From assembly GCA_043760555.1 (NCBI GenBank), contig JAYUOW010000207.1:1-11435 (forward strand): 11,435 bases of DNA. The letters are read 5' to 3'. The DNA is from JANMDR01 sp043760555. GTDB lineage: Bacteria; Pseudomonadota; Gammaproteobacteria; Burkholderiales; Usitatibacteraceae. The position numbers and the translations under genes are program-made. Below the pieces are notes generated by a model. The model did not search any database, was not told where the DNA came from, and saw only the letters and a program-made list of their open reading frames with translations. The first letter of the stretch is position 1. The number at the start of each line of letters is the position of its first letter. Of this stretch, positions 6,225 to 11,435 are shown piece by piece.

Positions 6225-7745
6225 ATGGCACAACTACCGATTTTTGACCGCGAACGCATGTCTGGCGTTGACACCGCTTGGCTGCGCATGGAACATCCTA
6301 GCAATTTGATGATGATTGTGGGGGTGATGATTTTTAAAAAGAAGGTGGATTTGAAAGTGCTGACCACGACGGTGGAACAGCGCTTTTTACCGTTTAAGCG
6401 CTTTAAACAAAAAGCGATTCAAGACCCGACTGGTGCATGGTGGGAAACGGATAGAAAATTTGACGTCACCAATCACGTTAAGCGCGCAAAATTGGCGCTC
6501 GCAAAAGGCAATAAGCCGCCGGGTAAGCTTGAGCTAGAAGACTTTGTGAGCGCCATGGCGTCTACCAGCCTTGACTTTAATAAACCACTTTGGCAGTTCC
6601 AACTCATTGATTACAAAGGTGGTTCGGCTATCGTGTCGCGTATTCATCACTGCTATGCCGATGGCGTGGCGCTAATCAATGTAATGATGTCGCTATCGGG
6701 CAAAACCGAAGCTGAGAGCCTAATAAAACCGAAAAAAGACGCGCCCCGCCCGCCCGGCGAAATGGATTTTTGGAAGAGCGTGACCAAGCCCGTGGCCAAC
6801 GTGTGGGCAAGTGCGTTTAAGCTCACGCGTGGCATTGTTGAGCAGGGTTTAGAAATTGTAAAAGATCCTACTTCGATGCGCGAATTTGCATCCAAAGGCA
6901 TTGAATTAGCGGAAGAGTTACGCAAAATTGCGCTAATGACGCCGGATTCAAAAACGCGTTTTAAAGGCAATTTAGGCCGCACCAAACGCGTGGCGTGGGC
7001 CGAGCCCCTATCGCTGGCAGAAGTGAAAGTAATTGGCAAGGCGCTTGGTTGCTCGATTAACGATGTGTTGCTGGCCACAGCGGCTGGTGCGCTGCGCGAT
7101 TACCTTGCGCGCAAAGGCGACGCCACTGAAGGCATCGAGCTGCGCGCCACGGTGCCCGTAAATTTGCGCCCACTTGAAAAAGCGGGTGAGCTGGGCAACC
7201 AATTTGGCTTGGTGTTTGTGGAACTGCCAGTGGGTGAAGAAGACCCACTGCTGCGCGTGCAAAAGGTGCGTGAGCGGATGCAAACGCTAAAAGGCTCGTA
7301 CCAACCTGTGGTGGCTTTTGTGCTGCTCAACGCGGTGGGTTTAGGGCCTAAAATTTTGCAGGATCAAATTAGCGGGCTAATTGGTAAAAACGCCACGGCC
7401 GTAATGACCAACGTGCCAGGGCCGCAGCAACCGCTGTTTTTGGCGGGCCGTGAAATTGATGAAATTGATTTTTGGGTACCGCAATCTGGCGGCATCGGCA
7501 TGGGCGTTTCAATCCTTACTTACAACGGCAAAGTGCAGTTTGGTATCGTGACTGATTCGGGCTTAGTGCCCGACCCAGACAATATTATTAATCGCTTCGC
7601 CGATGAGTTTGAAAAGCTCGTGCTCATGACGTTAATGGGGCCTTATGGCAATGAGTTTGATGCGGATTTGGAGAACGCGTTTGGTGGTGGCGGGGGTACT
7701 TCAGGCGCAAAGCTGAAGCGGATGCCGAAGCGTTTTCGGACGTAA
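6225..7745 (+). CDS. Wax ester synthase / diacylglycerol acyltransferase (WS/DGAT)
   Basis: A 506-residue enzyme of the bifunctional WS/DGAT family, which transfers acyl groups from acyl-CoA to fatty alcohols or diacylglycerol to make wax esters or triacylglycerol at the membrane/lipid-droplet surface. The catalytic HHxxxDG motif is intact as HHCYADG (141-147). Other family landmarks: the N-terminal block with DTAWLRMEHPSNLMM, PLWQF (121-125), RATVPVNLRP, GNQFGLVFVELPVGEEDP, and NVPGPQQPLFLAGREI. Length is normal for the family (about 450-500). A Gly-rich stretch (AFGGGGGTSG) and a basic tail close the protein. No clear Shine-Dalgarno site precedes the ATG. It is followed by palindrome copy 3. 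Substrate preference cannot be read. Confidence 0.95.
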   Translation: MAQLPIFDRERMSGVDTAWLRMEHPSNLMMIVGVMIFKKKVDLKVLTTTVEQRFLPFKRFKQKAIQDPTGAWWETDRKFDVTNHVKRAKLALAKGNKPPGKLELEDFVSAMASTSLDFNKPLWQFQLIDYKGGSAIVSRIHHCYADGVALINVMMSLSGKTEAESLIKPKKDAPRPPGEMDFWKSVTKPVANVWASAFKLTRGIVEQGLEIVKDPTSMREFASKGIELAEELRKIALMTPDSKTRFKGNLGRTKRVAWAEPLSLAEVKVIGKALGCSINDVLLATAAGALRDYLARKGDATEGIELRATVPVNLRPLEKAGELGNQFGLVFVELPVGEEDPLLRVQKVRERMQTLKGSYQPVVAFVLLNAVGLGPKILQDQISGLIGKNATAVMTNVPGPQQPLFLAGREIDEIDFWVPQSGGIGMGVSILTYNGKVQFGIVTDSGLVPDPDNIINRFADEFEKLVLMTLMGPYGNEFDADLENAFGGGGGTSGAKLKRMPKRFRT

Positions 7746-7750
7746 TGCAT

Positions 7751-7784
7751 GGCTGTAGATGCCCGAAAATAGGGCTTCTTCAGC
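7751..7784. repeat. Palindromic intergenic repeat, copy 3
   Basis: Arms GGCTGTAGATGCCCGA and AGGGCTTCTTCAGCT around AAAT, with several mismatches. It starts 5 bp after the WS/DGAT stop, in the position of a terminator, but has no long T-run. Same family as copies at 1636, 4601 and 11138. A smaller weak hairpin (TTGCC/GGCAA) follows. Confidence 0.75.
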
Positions 7785-7893
7785 TAATCTTTATTGCCCT
7801 ATTGGCAAATAATTCGCCGTCGTAGCTCGGCTCGAGCGGCCTCATCGCGATAGCCGGACTACGATTCTTCGCTTAACCTTTAACGTCCCACCC

Positions 7894-8538
7894 ATGCAAA
7901 CAAAAACTGCCGTAATCATCGGTGCTAGCGGCCTCATCGGCAGTCATTTAGCACCGCTACTCGCCACGCACTATAAAAACGTAACCTCGCTGGTGCGTAG
8001 AAAATCAAACGCCACCGAAACCGTCGTTGATTTTACGCAACCCAATTTTTACCCGACCCTAAATTCCCCCGCCGATTGCTTTTGCTGCATCGGCACGACG
8101 ATAAAAATTGCGGGATCGAAAGAGGCGTTTCGGGCAGTGGATTTTGATCTCGTCATCAACTTCGCCAAGCAAGCCAAGCAGGCTGGCACCACGCGATTTT
8201 TTGTGGTGAGTGCTTTGGGCGCAAACGCCCAATCTGCGGTGTTTTACAATCGCGTGAAAGGCGAAATGGAAGCAGCGCTGCAGGCACTTAACTTTGAAAC
8301 CTGCGCTATTTTTAGGCCATCGCTCTTGCTTGGTGCGCGCGCGCACCCGCGCTTGGGTGAGCGCATAATGGAGGTCGGTTTTGCGCTGGCAACTCCGATT
8401 TTAAGTTTTGGCAAACTGCGTAATATCAAACCAATCGAAGCCAGCACCGTCGCTCGCGCGATGTTGCATGCCGCAATACATCCAGCGCGCGGCGTGCAAA
8501 TTTTTGAGCCACTGCAAATTTTATCCCTCGCAAAATAA
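7894..8538 (+). CDS. Atypical short-chain dehydrogenase (SDR_a5, TIP30-like NAD(P)H-binding protein)
   Basis: A 214-residue protein with the nucleotide-binding loop IIGASGLIGSHL (residues 8-19), CCIGTT (64-69), the strand FFVVSALGAN (102-111) and YNRVKGEME (118-126), which keeps the Y118/K122 pair. The C-terminal part ends in a short helix and EPLQIL. This layout matches small NAD(P)H-binding proteins related to HTATIP2/TIP30 and YwnB-like oxidoreductases; the substrate is unknown. No strong ribosome site is visible before the ATG. It opens a plus-strand set of three genes with gaps of about 19 and 15 nt, so it is probably co-transcribed with the GST and asparaginase-like genes. Confidence 0.85.
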   Translation: MQTKTAVIIGASGLIGSHLAPLLATHYKNVTSLVRRKSNATETVVDFTQPNFYPTLNSPADCFCCIGTTIKIAGSKEAFRAVDFDLVINFAKQAKQAGTTRFFVVSALGANAQSAVFYNRVKGEMEAALQALNFETCAIFRPSLLLGARAHPRLGERIMEVGFALATPILSFGKLRNIKPIEASTVARAMLHAAIHPARGVQIFEPLQILSLAK

Positions 8539-8557
8539 ATCAATTTATGAGCCCACT

Positions 8558-9241
8558 ATGATCACTCTCCATCACCTAAACAATTCACGGTCGCAACGGG
8601 TTTTATGGCTGCTTGAAGAACTTGAGCTGCCTTACAAAGTTGCTCAATACTCGCGCGATAAACTCACCATGCGCGCGCCAGCAAGCTTAAAGAAAGTACA
8701 TTCATTAGGGCGCTCGCCCATCATCACGGACGGTAAAAATACCGTTGCTGAATCAGGTGCAATTGTTGAATATTTGCTCAGCAAAAAGCCTGAAAGCCGC
8801 CTAAAACCGGCCATCGGCACCGCCGCCCAACTAAAGTTTACCTACTGGCTGCACTATGCTGAAGGCAGCGCCATGCCGCCGCTGTTGCTCAATTTAATTT
8901 TTAGCAAAATCCCCGAAGCGCCCATGCCCGCCCTTGCCCGCGCCATCGTGCGCCCGATTGCAGAAGGTATTCGCACGCGCTTCGTCAAGCCAGAATTAAA
9001 GCTGCATTTGGACTACATCGAAGAATGCTTGAGCACATCGCCGTGGTTTGCCGGGCGCAGCTTTACCGGGGCAGATATTCAAATGAGCTTTGCAGTAGAA
9101 GCCGCCCGCAGCGCCATGGATGTCGCAAAAAAAGGCATCTTTGTAAAGCAATATCCGCACATGAATGACTTCCTAACCCGCATCCACGCTCGCCCCGCCT
9201 ACAAAAAAGCGCTGGAAGTCGGCGGCCAGTATGACCTCTAA
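8558..9241 (+). CDS. Glutathione S-transferase
   Basis: A 227-residue cytosolic-type GST. The thioredoxin-like N-terminal domain begins MITLHHLNNSRSQRVLWLLE with Ser10 in the usual catalytic region, followed by LGRSPII with the cis-Pro (P54) and AESGAIVEYL with the E65-S66 glutathione contact. The all-helical C-terminal domain includes WFAGRSFTGADIQMSF, the conserved N-capping segment. The frame is open upstream to 8408, but the family start is the ATG at 8558, 19 nt after the previous stop; the longer start would overlap the SDR gene and add 50 unrelated residues. Role: conjugation of glutathione to electrophiles or a related thiol reaction; the substrate is unknown. Confidence 0.93.
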   Translation: MITLHHLNNSRSQRVLWLLEELELPYKVAQYSRDKLTMRAPASLKKVHSLGRSPIITDGKNTVAESGAIVEYLLSKKPESRLKPAIGTAAQLKFTYWLHYAEGSAMPPLLLNLIFSKIPEAPMPALARAIVRPIAEGIRTRFVKPELKLHLDYIEECLSTSPWFAGRSFTGADIQMSFAVEAARSAMDVAKKGIFVKQYPHMNDFLTRIHARPAYKKALEVGGQYDL

Positions 9242-9256
9242 CAAGCGCAAATAACG

Positions 9257-9757
9257 ATGCAAAACAACGCGATCAGAATCTTAGTTACCGGCGGCACTTT
9301 CGACAAGCAATACGATGCCATTAAAGGCGAGCTCACCTTTACCGATTCGCACCTGCCCGCAATTTTGAAGCAGGCACGGTTAACCATTCCGGTTGAAGTG
9401 CAGTTGCTACCGCTAATCGACAGCCTAAACATGGACGACGCCTATCGCGCACAAGTGCTAGCGGCCTGCCAAGCCGCCCCGGAAGCCGCGATTGTCGTAA
9501 TCCACGGCACCGACACCATGGCGCAAACCGCGCGCGTTGTAGGTGCCGCAAACCTCGCCAAAACCATTGTATTTACCGGCGCCATGGTGCCCTACTCCGT
9601 GCAAGGCTCGGACGCGCTATTTAACCTAGGCTTCGCTGTATCGGCCGCCATCACGCAAACAAATCAAACCTACATCGCCATGAATGGCCGCGTGTTTTTG
9701 CATGATGATGTGGCGAAGAACAAGGTGGCGGGGGTGTTTGAGGGCGGGCGCGCGTAG
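9257..9757 (+). CDS. Standalone asparaginase N-terminal-domain protein
   Basis: A 166-residue protein corresponding only to the N-terminal domain of type I/II L-asparaginase, which is normally about 330 residues. Catalytic elements are kept: TGGTFDK (11-17, nucleophile T14), a tyrosine at 19, HGTDTM (83-88, T85-D86), TGAMVPY (107-113) and the lysine in DVAKNK (K154). The C-terminal domain, which supplies an active-site glutamate in the dimer of classical enzymes, is absent. Nothing resembling it follows, and the next gene starts on the other strand. Short proteins of this kind recur in proteobacteria, so it is likely a real family and not a truncated gene. Whether it hydrolyses asparagine is unknown. 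It is third in the SDR-GST cluster, 15 nt after the GST stop. Confidence 0.85.
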   Translation: MQNNAIRILVTGGTFDKQYDAIKGELTFTDSHLPAILKQARLTIPVEVQLLPLIDSLNMDDAYRAQVLAACQAAPEAAIVVIHGTDTMAQTARVVGAANLAKTIVFTGAMVPYSVQGSDALFNLGFAVSAAITQTNQTYIAMNGRVFLHDDVAKNKVAGVFEGGRA

Positions 9758-9811
9758 ACTGCGGCGCATCTTCGTGACGCGCGCAAAAACGAGACTAATT
9801 TGGCAATCGAC

Positions 9812-10654
9812 TTATTTACGCGCTTTGGTCTGCAATTGTTTGTCTGACCGCAAAAAATTATCCGCCGACAACACCGATTTACCGGTTTTACTTTCCAACG
9901 CGTTACGTGCCTGCTTCGCAATGCCGCCGCCTTGCTTGGCAGCGGCTTTGTTTTCGGTCAAGCCAGTGGCGTCATCCGCTTCGGCAATCTGCCTTGTAGA
10001 TAACTCTGCCAAAGCTGTAAAAATCAATTCCGCTTCGCTCATATGATCGCGCAAGTTTTGCGTTTGTAAGCCCTTCAGCGATTTATGATCTTTGACGGTT
10101 ACATCCGCCCATTCTTTGTGGATGATGTTGGTCAAGATCGCGAATTCATCGCCTTTTTTAACGCCATGTTCTGCCCAATAATCGGTAAGCTTATTACGCG
10201 TTTCTTGCCCCGTCATGCGCTGTGTAATCCACTTTTCACTGCGCCCATGCTGTTGCCACGTTTCGCGCGCACGGTTGAGCGAAAGCCCAGGATCTGCCAT
10301 TTCTTGCATGCGTTCGTAGCCGACTTTAGCAAGCCACAGCTTAATTGGTTCTGCTTTTGGGCTGGGAACGGATTGCACCAAGCGTAAAAGGGTTTCTGCG
10401 GTGGCAGTATCGGTGAGGCGCTGCCTGCCGTCATCTGCTGGCATTTTCAACTGGTTACAGTCTGTAACCAGTTGGCTACCCTCTTTCGCCAAACGATTCT
10501 TAAGCACTTTCCAGTAATTTCTTGCGCCTTGATAATCCGGCTGCTGGGTCAAAACCTGCACGACGTCAATCACCGAAAAATACCATGTTTCAGTTTGCTC
10601 ATCGTACACACGGCGGATGGGATGGCCGTCAAATTCAGTAGGCAAAGCCTTCAT
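9812..10654 (-). CDS. Bro-N domain protein, DinD-like
   Basis: A 280-residue protein. Residues about 8-110 form a Bro-N domain (IRRVYDEQTETWYFSVIDVV, NYWKVLKNRL, QSVPSPKAEPIKLWLAKVG), found in phage antirepressors and virus BRO proteins and thought to bind DNA. The C-terminal half (TNIIHKEWADVTVKDHKSLK, NLRDHMSEAELIFTALAE, NKAAAKQGGGIAKQARNALE, then SADNF) resembles E. coli DinD, a DNA-damage-inducible protein reported to act on RecA. It is full length. There is no clear Shine-Dalgarno site before the ATG at 10652-10654. I saw no LexA box of the CTG-N10-CAG type near the start. No phage structural or integrase genes are in the window. Codons 61-69 form a perfect DNA palindrome. It converges on the asparaginase-like gene. 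Confidence 0.88.
   Translation of the reverse strand: MKALPTEFDGHPIRRVYDEQTETWYFSVIDVVQVLTQQPDYQGARNYWKVLKNRLAKEGSQLVTDCNQLKMPADDGRQRLTDTATAETLLRLVQSVPSPKAEPIKLWLAKVGYERMQEMADPGLSLNRARETWQQHGRSEKWITQRMTGQETRNKLTDYWAEHGVKKGDEFAILTNIIHKEWADVTVKDHKSLKGLQTQNLRDHMSEAELIFTALAELSTRQIAEADDATGLTENKAAAKQGGGIAKQARNALESKTGKSVLSADNFLRSDKQLQTKARK
10448..10474. repeat. Perfect 27-bp palindrome inside the Bro-N gene
   Basis: Arms CAACTGGTTACA (10448-10459) and TGTAACCAGTTG (10463-10474) with a 3-bp centre. It coincides exactly with codons 61-69 (QLVTDCNQL). It could be an operator for this DNA-binding-type protein, or a by-product of a conserved peptide; the function is not shown. Confidence 0.8.
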
Positions 10655-10827
10655 TTTAGGATGACTTTCAATGACTTAAAAAACTATCGCATCGCCTCGC
10701 AAGGCCACGCATATTGCGCGCAACGACGTGCTGGTTATTAGAAAGCTGCTGAACCATAATCGGTAGACACCACGCGCCACCAAAACTCGCGCAAACGTAA
10801 CTATAAACGGGTTGCACCACACCGCAC

Positions 10828-10864
10828 AAAAAGAAAAAAGCCGATGTGCGTGCGCACATCGGCT
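10828..10864 (-). terminator. Intrinsic terminator, minus strand
   Basis: Perfect 11-bp stem with arms at 10839-10849 (AGCCGATGTGC) and 10854-10864 (GCACATCGGCT) and a 4-nt loop. Read on the minus strand it is followed by a run of T interrupted once by C (10838-10828). It must end a transcript that comes from the right, where no protein gene is visible: either an untranslated RNA or the leader of the Bro-N gene, which starts 174 bp further on. Confidence 0.85.
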
Positions 10865-11026
10865 AAAGAAGCACTATCGGCACTCATTCCAATAGGCTTT
10901 GCTACCCTGCTACCTCGATTGCTCAAGGTAGCACCCACAAAACACATCAAAACCCTCGCACTCAACAAGGGAAAAGCTATGTCTTGCTTCCGGTACCACT
11001 CATGTACCAGCTACCAGATTACCTAA
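10839..11026 (-). ncRNA. Possible structured small RNA or leader, minus strand
   Basis: Inferred only from structure. Upstream of the minus-strand terminator lie a GGTAC/GTACC hairpin, a GCTACCT/AGGTAGC hairpin with a 10-nt loop, and extra copies of GGTAGC that could compete for the same partner. A duplicate of the terminator arm (GCCGATAGTGC) lies just before the terminator. I match it to no known RNA family, and no convincing promoter was found. The left end is the terminator stem; the right end is a guess. Confidence 0.3.
10979..11026 (+). CDS. Possible 15-residue leader peptide
   Basis: ATG at 10979, preceded by AAGGGA (10967-10972) with a 6-nt spacer; 15 codons (MSCFRYHSCTSYQIT) and TAA at 11024-11026. 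A 20-bp palindrome capable of forming a hairpin follows immediately. The good ribosome site and the adjoining hairpin are the only evidence; it may be chance, and the strong terminator nearby points the other way. Confidence 0.2.
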   Translation: MSCFRYHSCTSYQIT

Positions 11027-11046
11027 ACTTGGCAATTATGCCAAGT
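11027..11046. repeat. 20-bp perfect palindrome, operator- or hairpin-like
   Basis: ACTTGGCA (11027-11034), ATTA, TGCCAAGT (11039-11046), followed on the plus strand by AAATTTT. It could be a weak terminator hairpin or a dimeric repressor site of the type TTGGCA-N4-TGCCAA. On the minus strand it contains CATAAT (-10-like), which would suit an operator, but no -35 element is evident. Confidence 0.5.
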
Positions 11047-11137
11047 AAATTTTGAACAAAACGGTGAGAAAAACGCGGCGAAATACAATTGTTCAGGTTT
11101 GTAGGTGTGTCGACATAGCGCAAAGTTCTCTCAAAAT

Positions 11138-11176
11138 ATGCCTTAAGACGCACTAAATACGGGCATCTTCAGGCAT
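11138..11176. repeat. Palindromic intergenic repeat, copy 4
   Basis: Arms ATGCCTTAAGACGC and GCATCTTCAGGCAT around a degenerate centre containing TAAATA. It is the same core as copies at 1636, 4601 and 7751 but more decayed in the middle. No gene ends next to it, so here it is not simply a gene's terminator. Confidence 0.7.
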
Positions 11177-11292
11177 TCAAGGTGTGCTTCGGCGGCAACG
11201 CATGGGCTGCGGCACTTGTCAGCATCGCGCTGCGCTCAAAATAAAACTGTCGTGATTTTTCAAAAATCTCATTTACTACAAGTAAAAACCCT

Positions 11293-11435
11293 TAGCAGCC
11301 TGTCGGACTATGGCTAAATCGGCTCAAAATCCGCCTTCGCGACCCATATTTCACCTATTTTTGAGTCAATATGCTCGATATTGACGTAAAAAATAGGCAA
11401 AATCTGGCTCGGCGCAGCCAAATTTTGATTCCGAT
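11293..11435. mobile_element. Possible MITE or insertion-sequence end, cut by the window edge
   Basis: From 11294 the sequence AGCAGCCTGTCGGACT resembles, from memory, terminal repeats seen in some IS families (GTCCGACAGGCTGC in the other orientation). Inside it is a long imperfect inverted repeat centred near 11376: ATCGGCTCAAAAT (11318-11330) against ATTTTGATTCCGAT (11422-11435), and an inner CCTATTTTT..GTCAATAT / ATATTGAC..AAAAATAGG (11354-11397). By symmetry the element would end about 25 bp beyond the window. No transposase is visible, so a small non-autonomous element fits best, but this is unproven. Confidence 0.45.

Larger units (their letters stand above)
10655..11290. other. Gene-poor region upstream of the Bro-N gene
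   Basis: No convincing protein gene on either strand. It holds an intrinsic terminator pointing to the minus strand (10828-10864), repeated GCTACC/GGTAGC segments (10901-10932 and 11010-11015), a 15-codon plus-strand frame with a ribosome site (10979-11026), a 20-bp palindrome (11027-11046), palindrome copy 4 (11138-11176), and small A/T hairpins at 11254-11268 and 11272-11286. Presumably it includes the Bro-N promoter, which I could not place. Confidence 0.6.

Noticed and set aside
8408..8557. Longer N-terminus for the glutathione S-transferase
   Set aside because: It overlaps the SDR gene by 131 bp and adds residues unlike any GST; the ATG at 8558 begins exactly with the family N-terminus.
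9684..10046. 120-codon plus-strand frame across the asparaginase and Bro-N 3' ends
   Set aside because: It is antisense to the well supported Bro-N gene and out of frame with the asparaginase-like gene; no protein features.
9812..10654. Bro-N gene as evidence of a prophage
   Set aside because: No integrase, structural or lysis genes accompany it; DinD-like genes also occur alone on chromosomes.
10844..11026. 60-codon plus-strand frame over the terminator
   Set aside because: It starts inside the hairpin and has no ribosome site; only the internal 15-codon frame with a ribosome site was kept, at low confidence.

Overview
This is an ordinary-looking bacterial chromosomal segment with moderate GC by eye. 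It is about 85% coding up to about 10.65 kb, followed by a gene-poor right end. The gene set suggests a proteobacterium, most likely a betaproteobacterium: a PhaF/PhaI-type phasin with a Lys/Ala/Pro tail, a bacterial acyl-CoA-binding protein, a WS/DGAT wax ester synthase, a Cdd1-type helix-hairpin-helix protein, and a DinD-like Bro-N protein. This placement is an inference from families, not a species call.

Layout, left to right. Positions 1-603 (+) hold the 3' part of a SUKH (SMI1/KNR4) protein cut by the window edge. It converges on an extended-SDR epimerase/reductase (609-1613, -), which follows a FadD-type acyl-CoA ligase (1695-3392, -); a 45-bp perfect-ended palindrome lies between the two. 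A 373-bp divergent intergenic region separates fadD from a phasin gene (3766-4455, +), which ends in tandem hairpins including a strong intrinsic terminator. Next come Cdd1 (4716-5036), a DUF433 antitoxin-like protein (5146-5370) and a four-helix membrane protein (5372-5773), all +. An acyl-CoA-binding protein (5804-6064, -) is divergent from a WS/DGAT acyltransferase (6225-7745, +). A compact + cluster follows: an atypical SDR, a glutathione S-transferase and a standalone asparaginase domain. A Bro-N/DinD-like gene (9812-10654, -) converges on it. The last 780 bp contain no convincing gene but hold a clear minus-strand terminator, several palindromes, and at the edge a long imperfect inverted repeat that looks like a MITE or IS end.

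The functional theme is acyl-CoA and storage polymers: activation of fatty acids (FadD), acyl-CoA carriage (ACBP), esterification into neutral lipid (WS/DGAT) and polyhydroxyalkanoate granule coating (phasin) lie within 6 kb. The cross-cutting structural feature is a family of four imperfect ~35-45 bp palindromes (near 1.66, 4.62, 7.77 and 11.16 kb). All are intergenic, share the arms GGCTGAAGATGCCC / GGGCGTCTTCAGCC, and three of them lie just downstream of a gene. I see no clear undescribed defence or metabolic system. The best leads are the palindrome family, the right-end hairpin element and the possible structured RNA upstream of the Bro-N gene.
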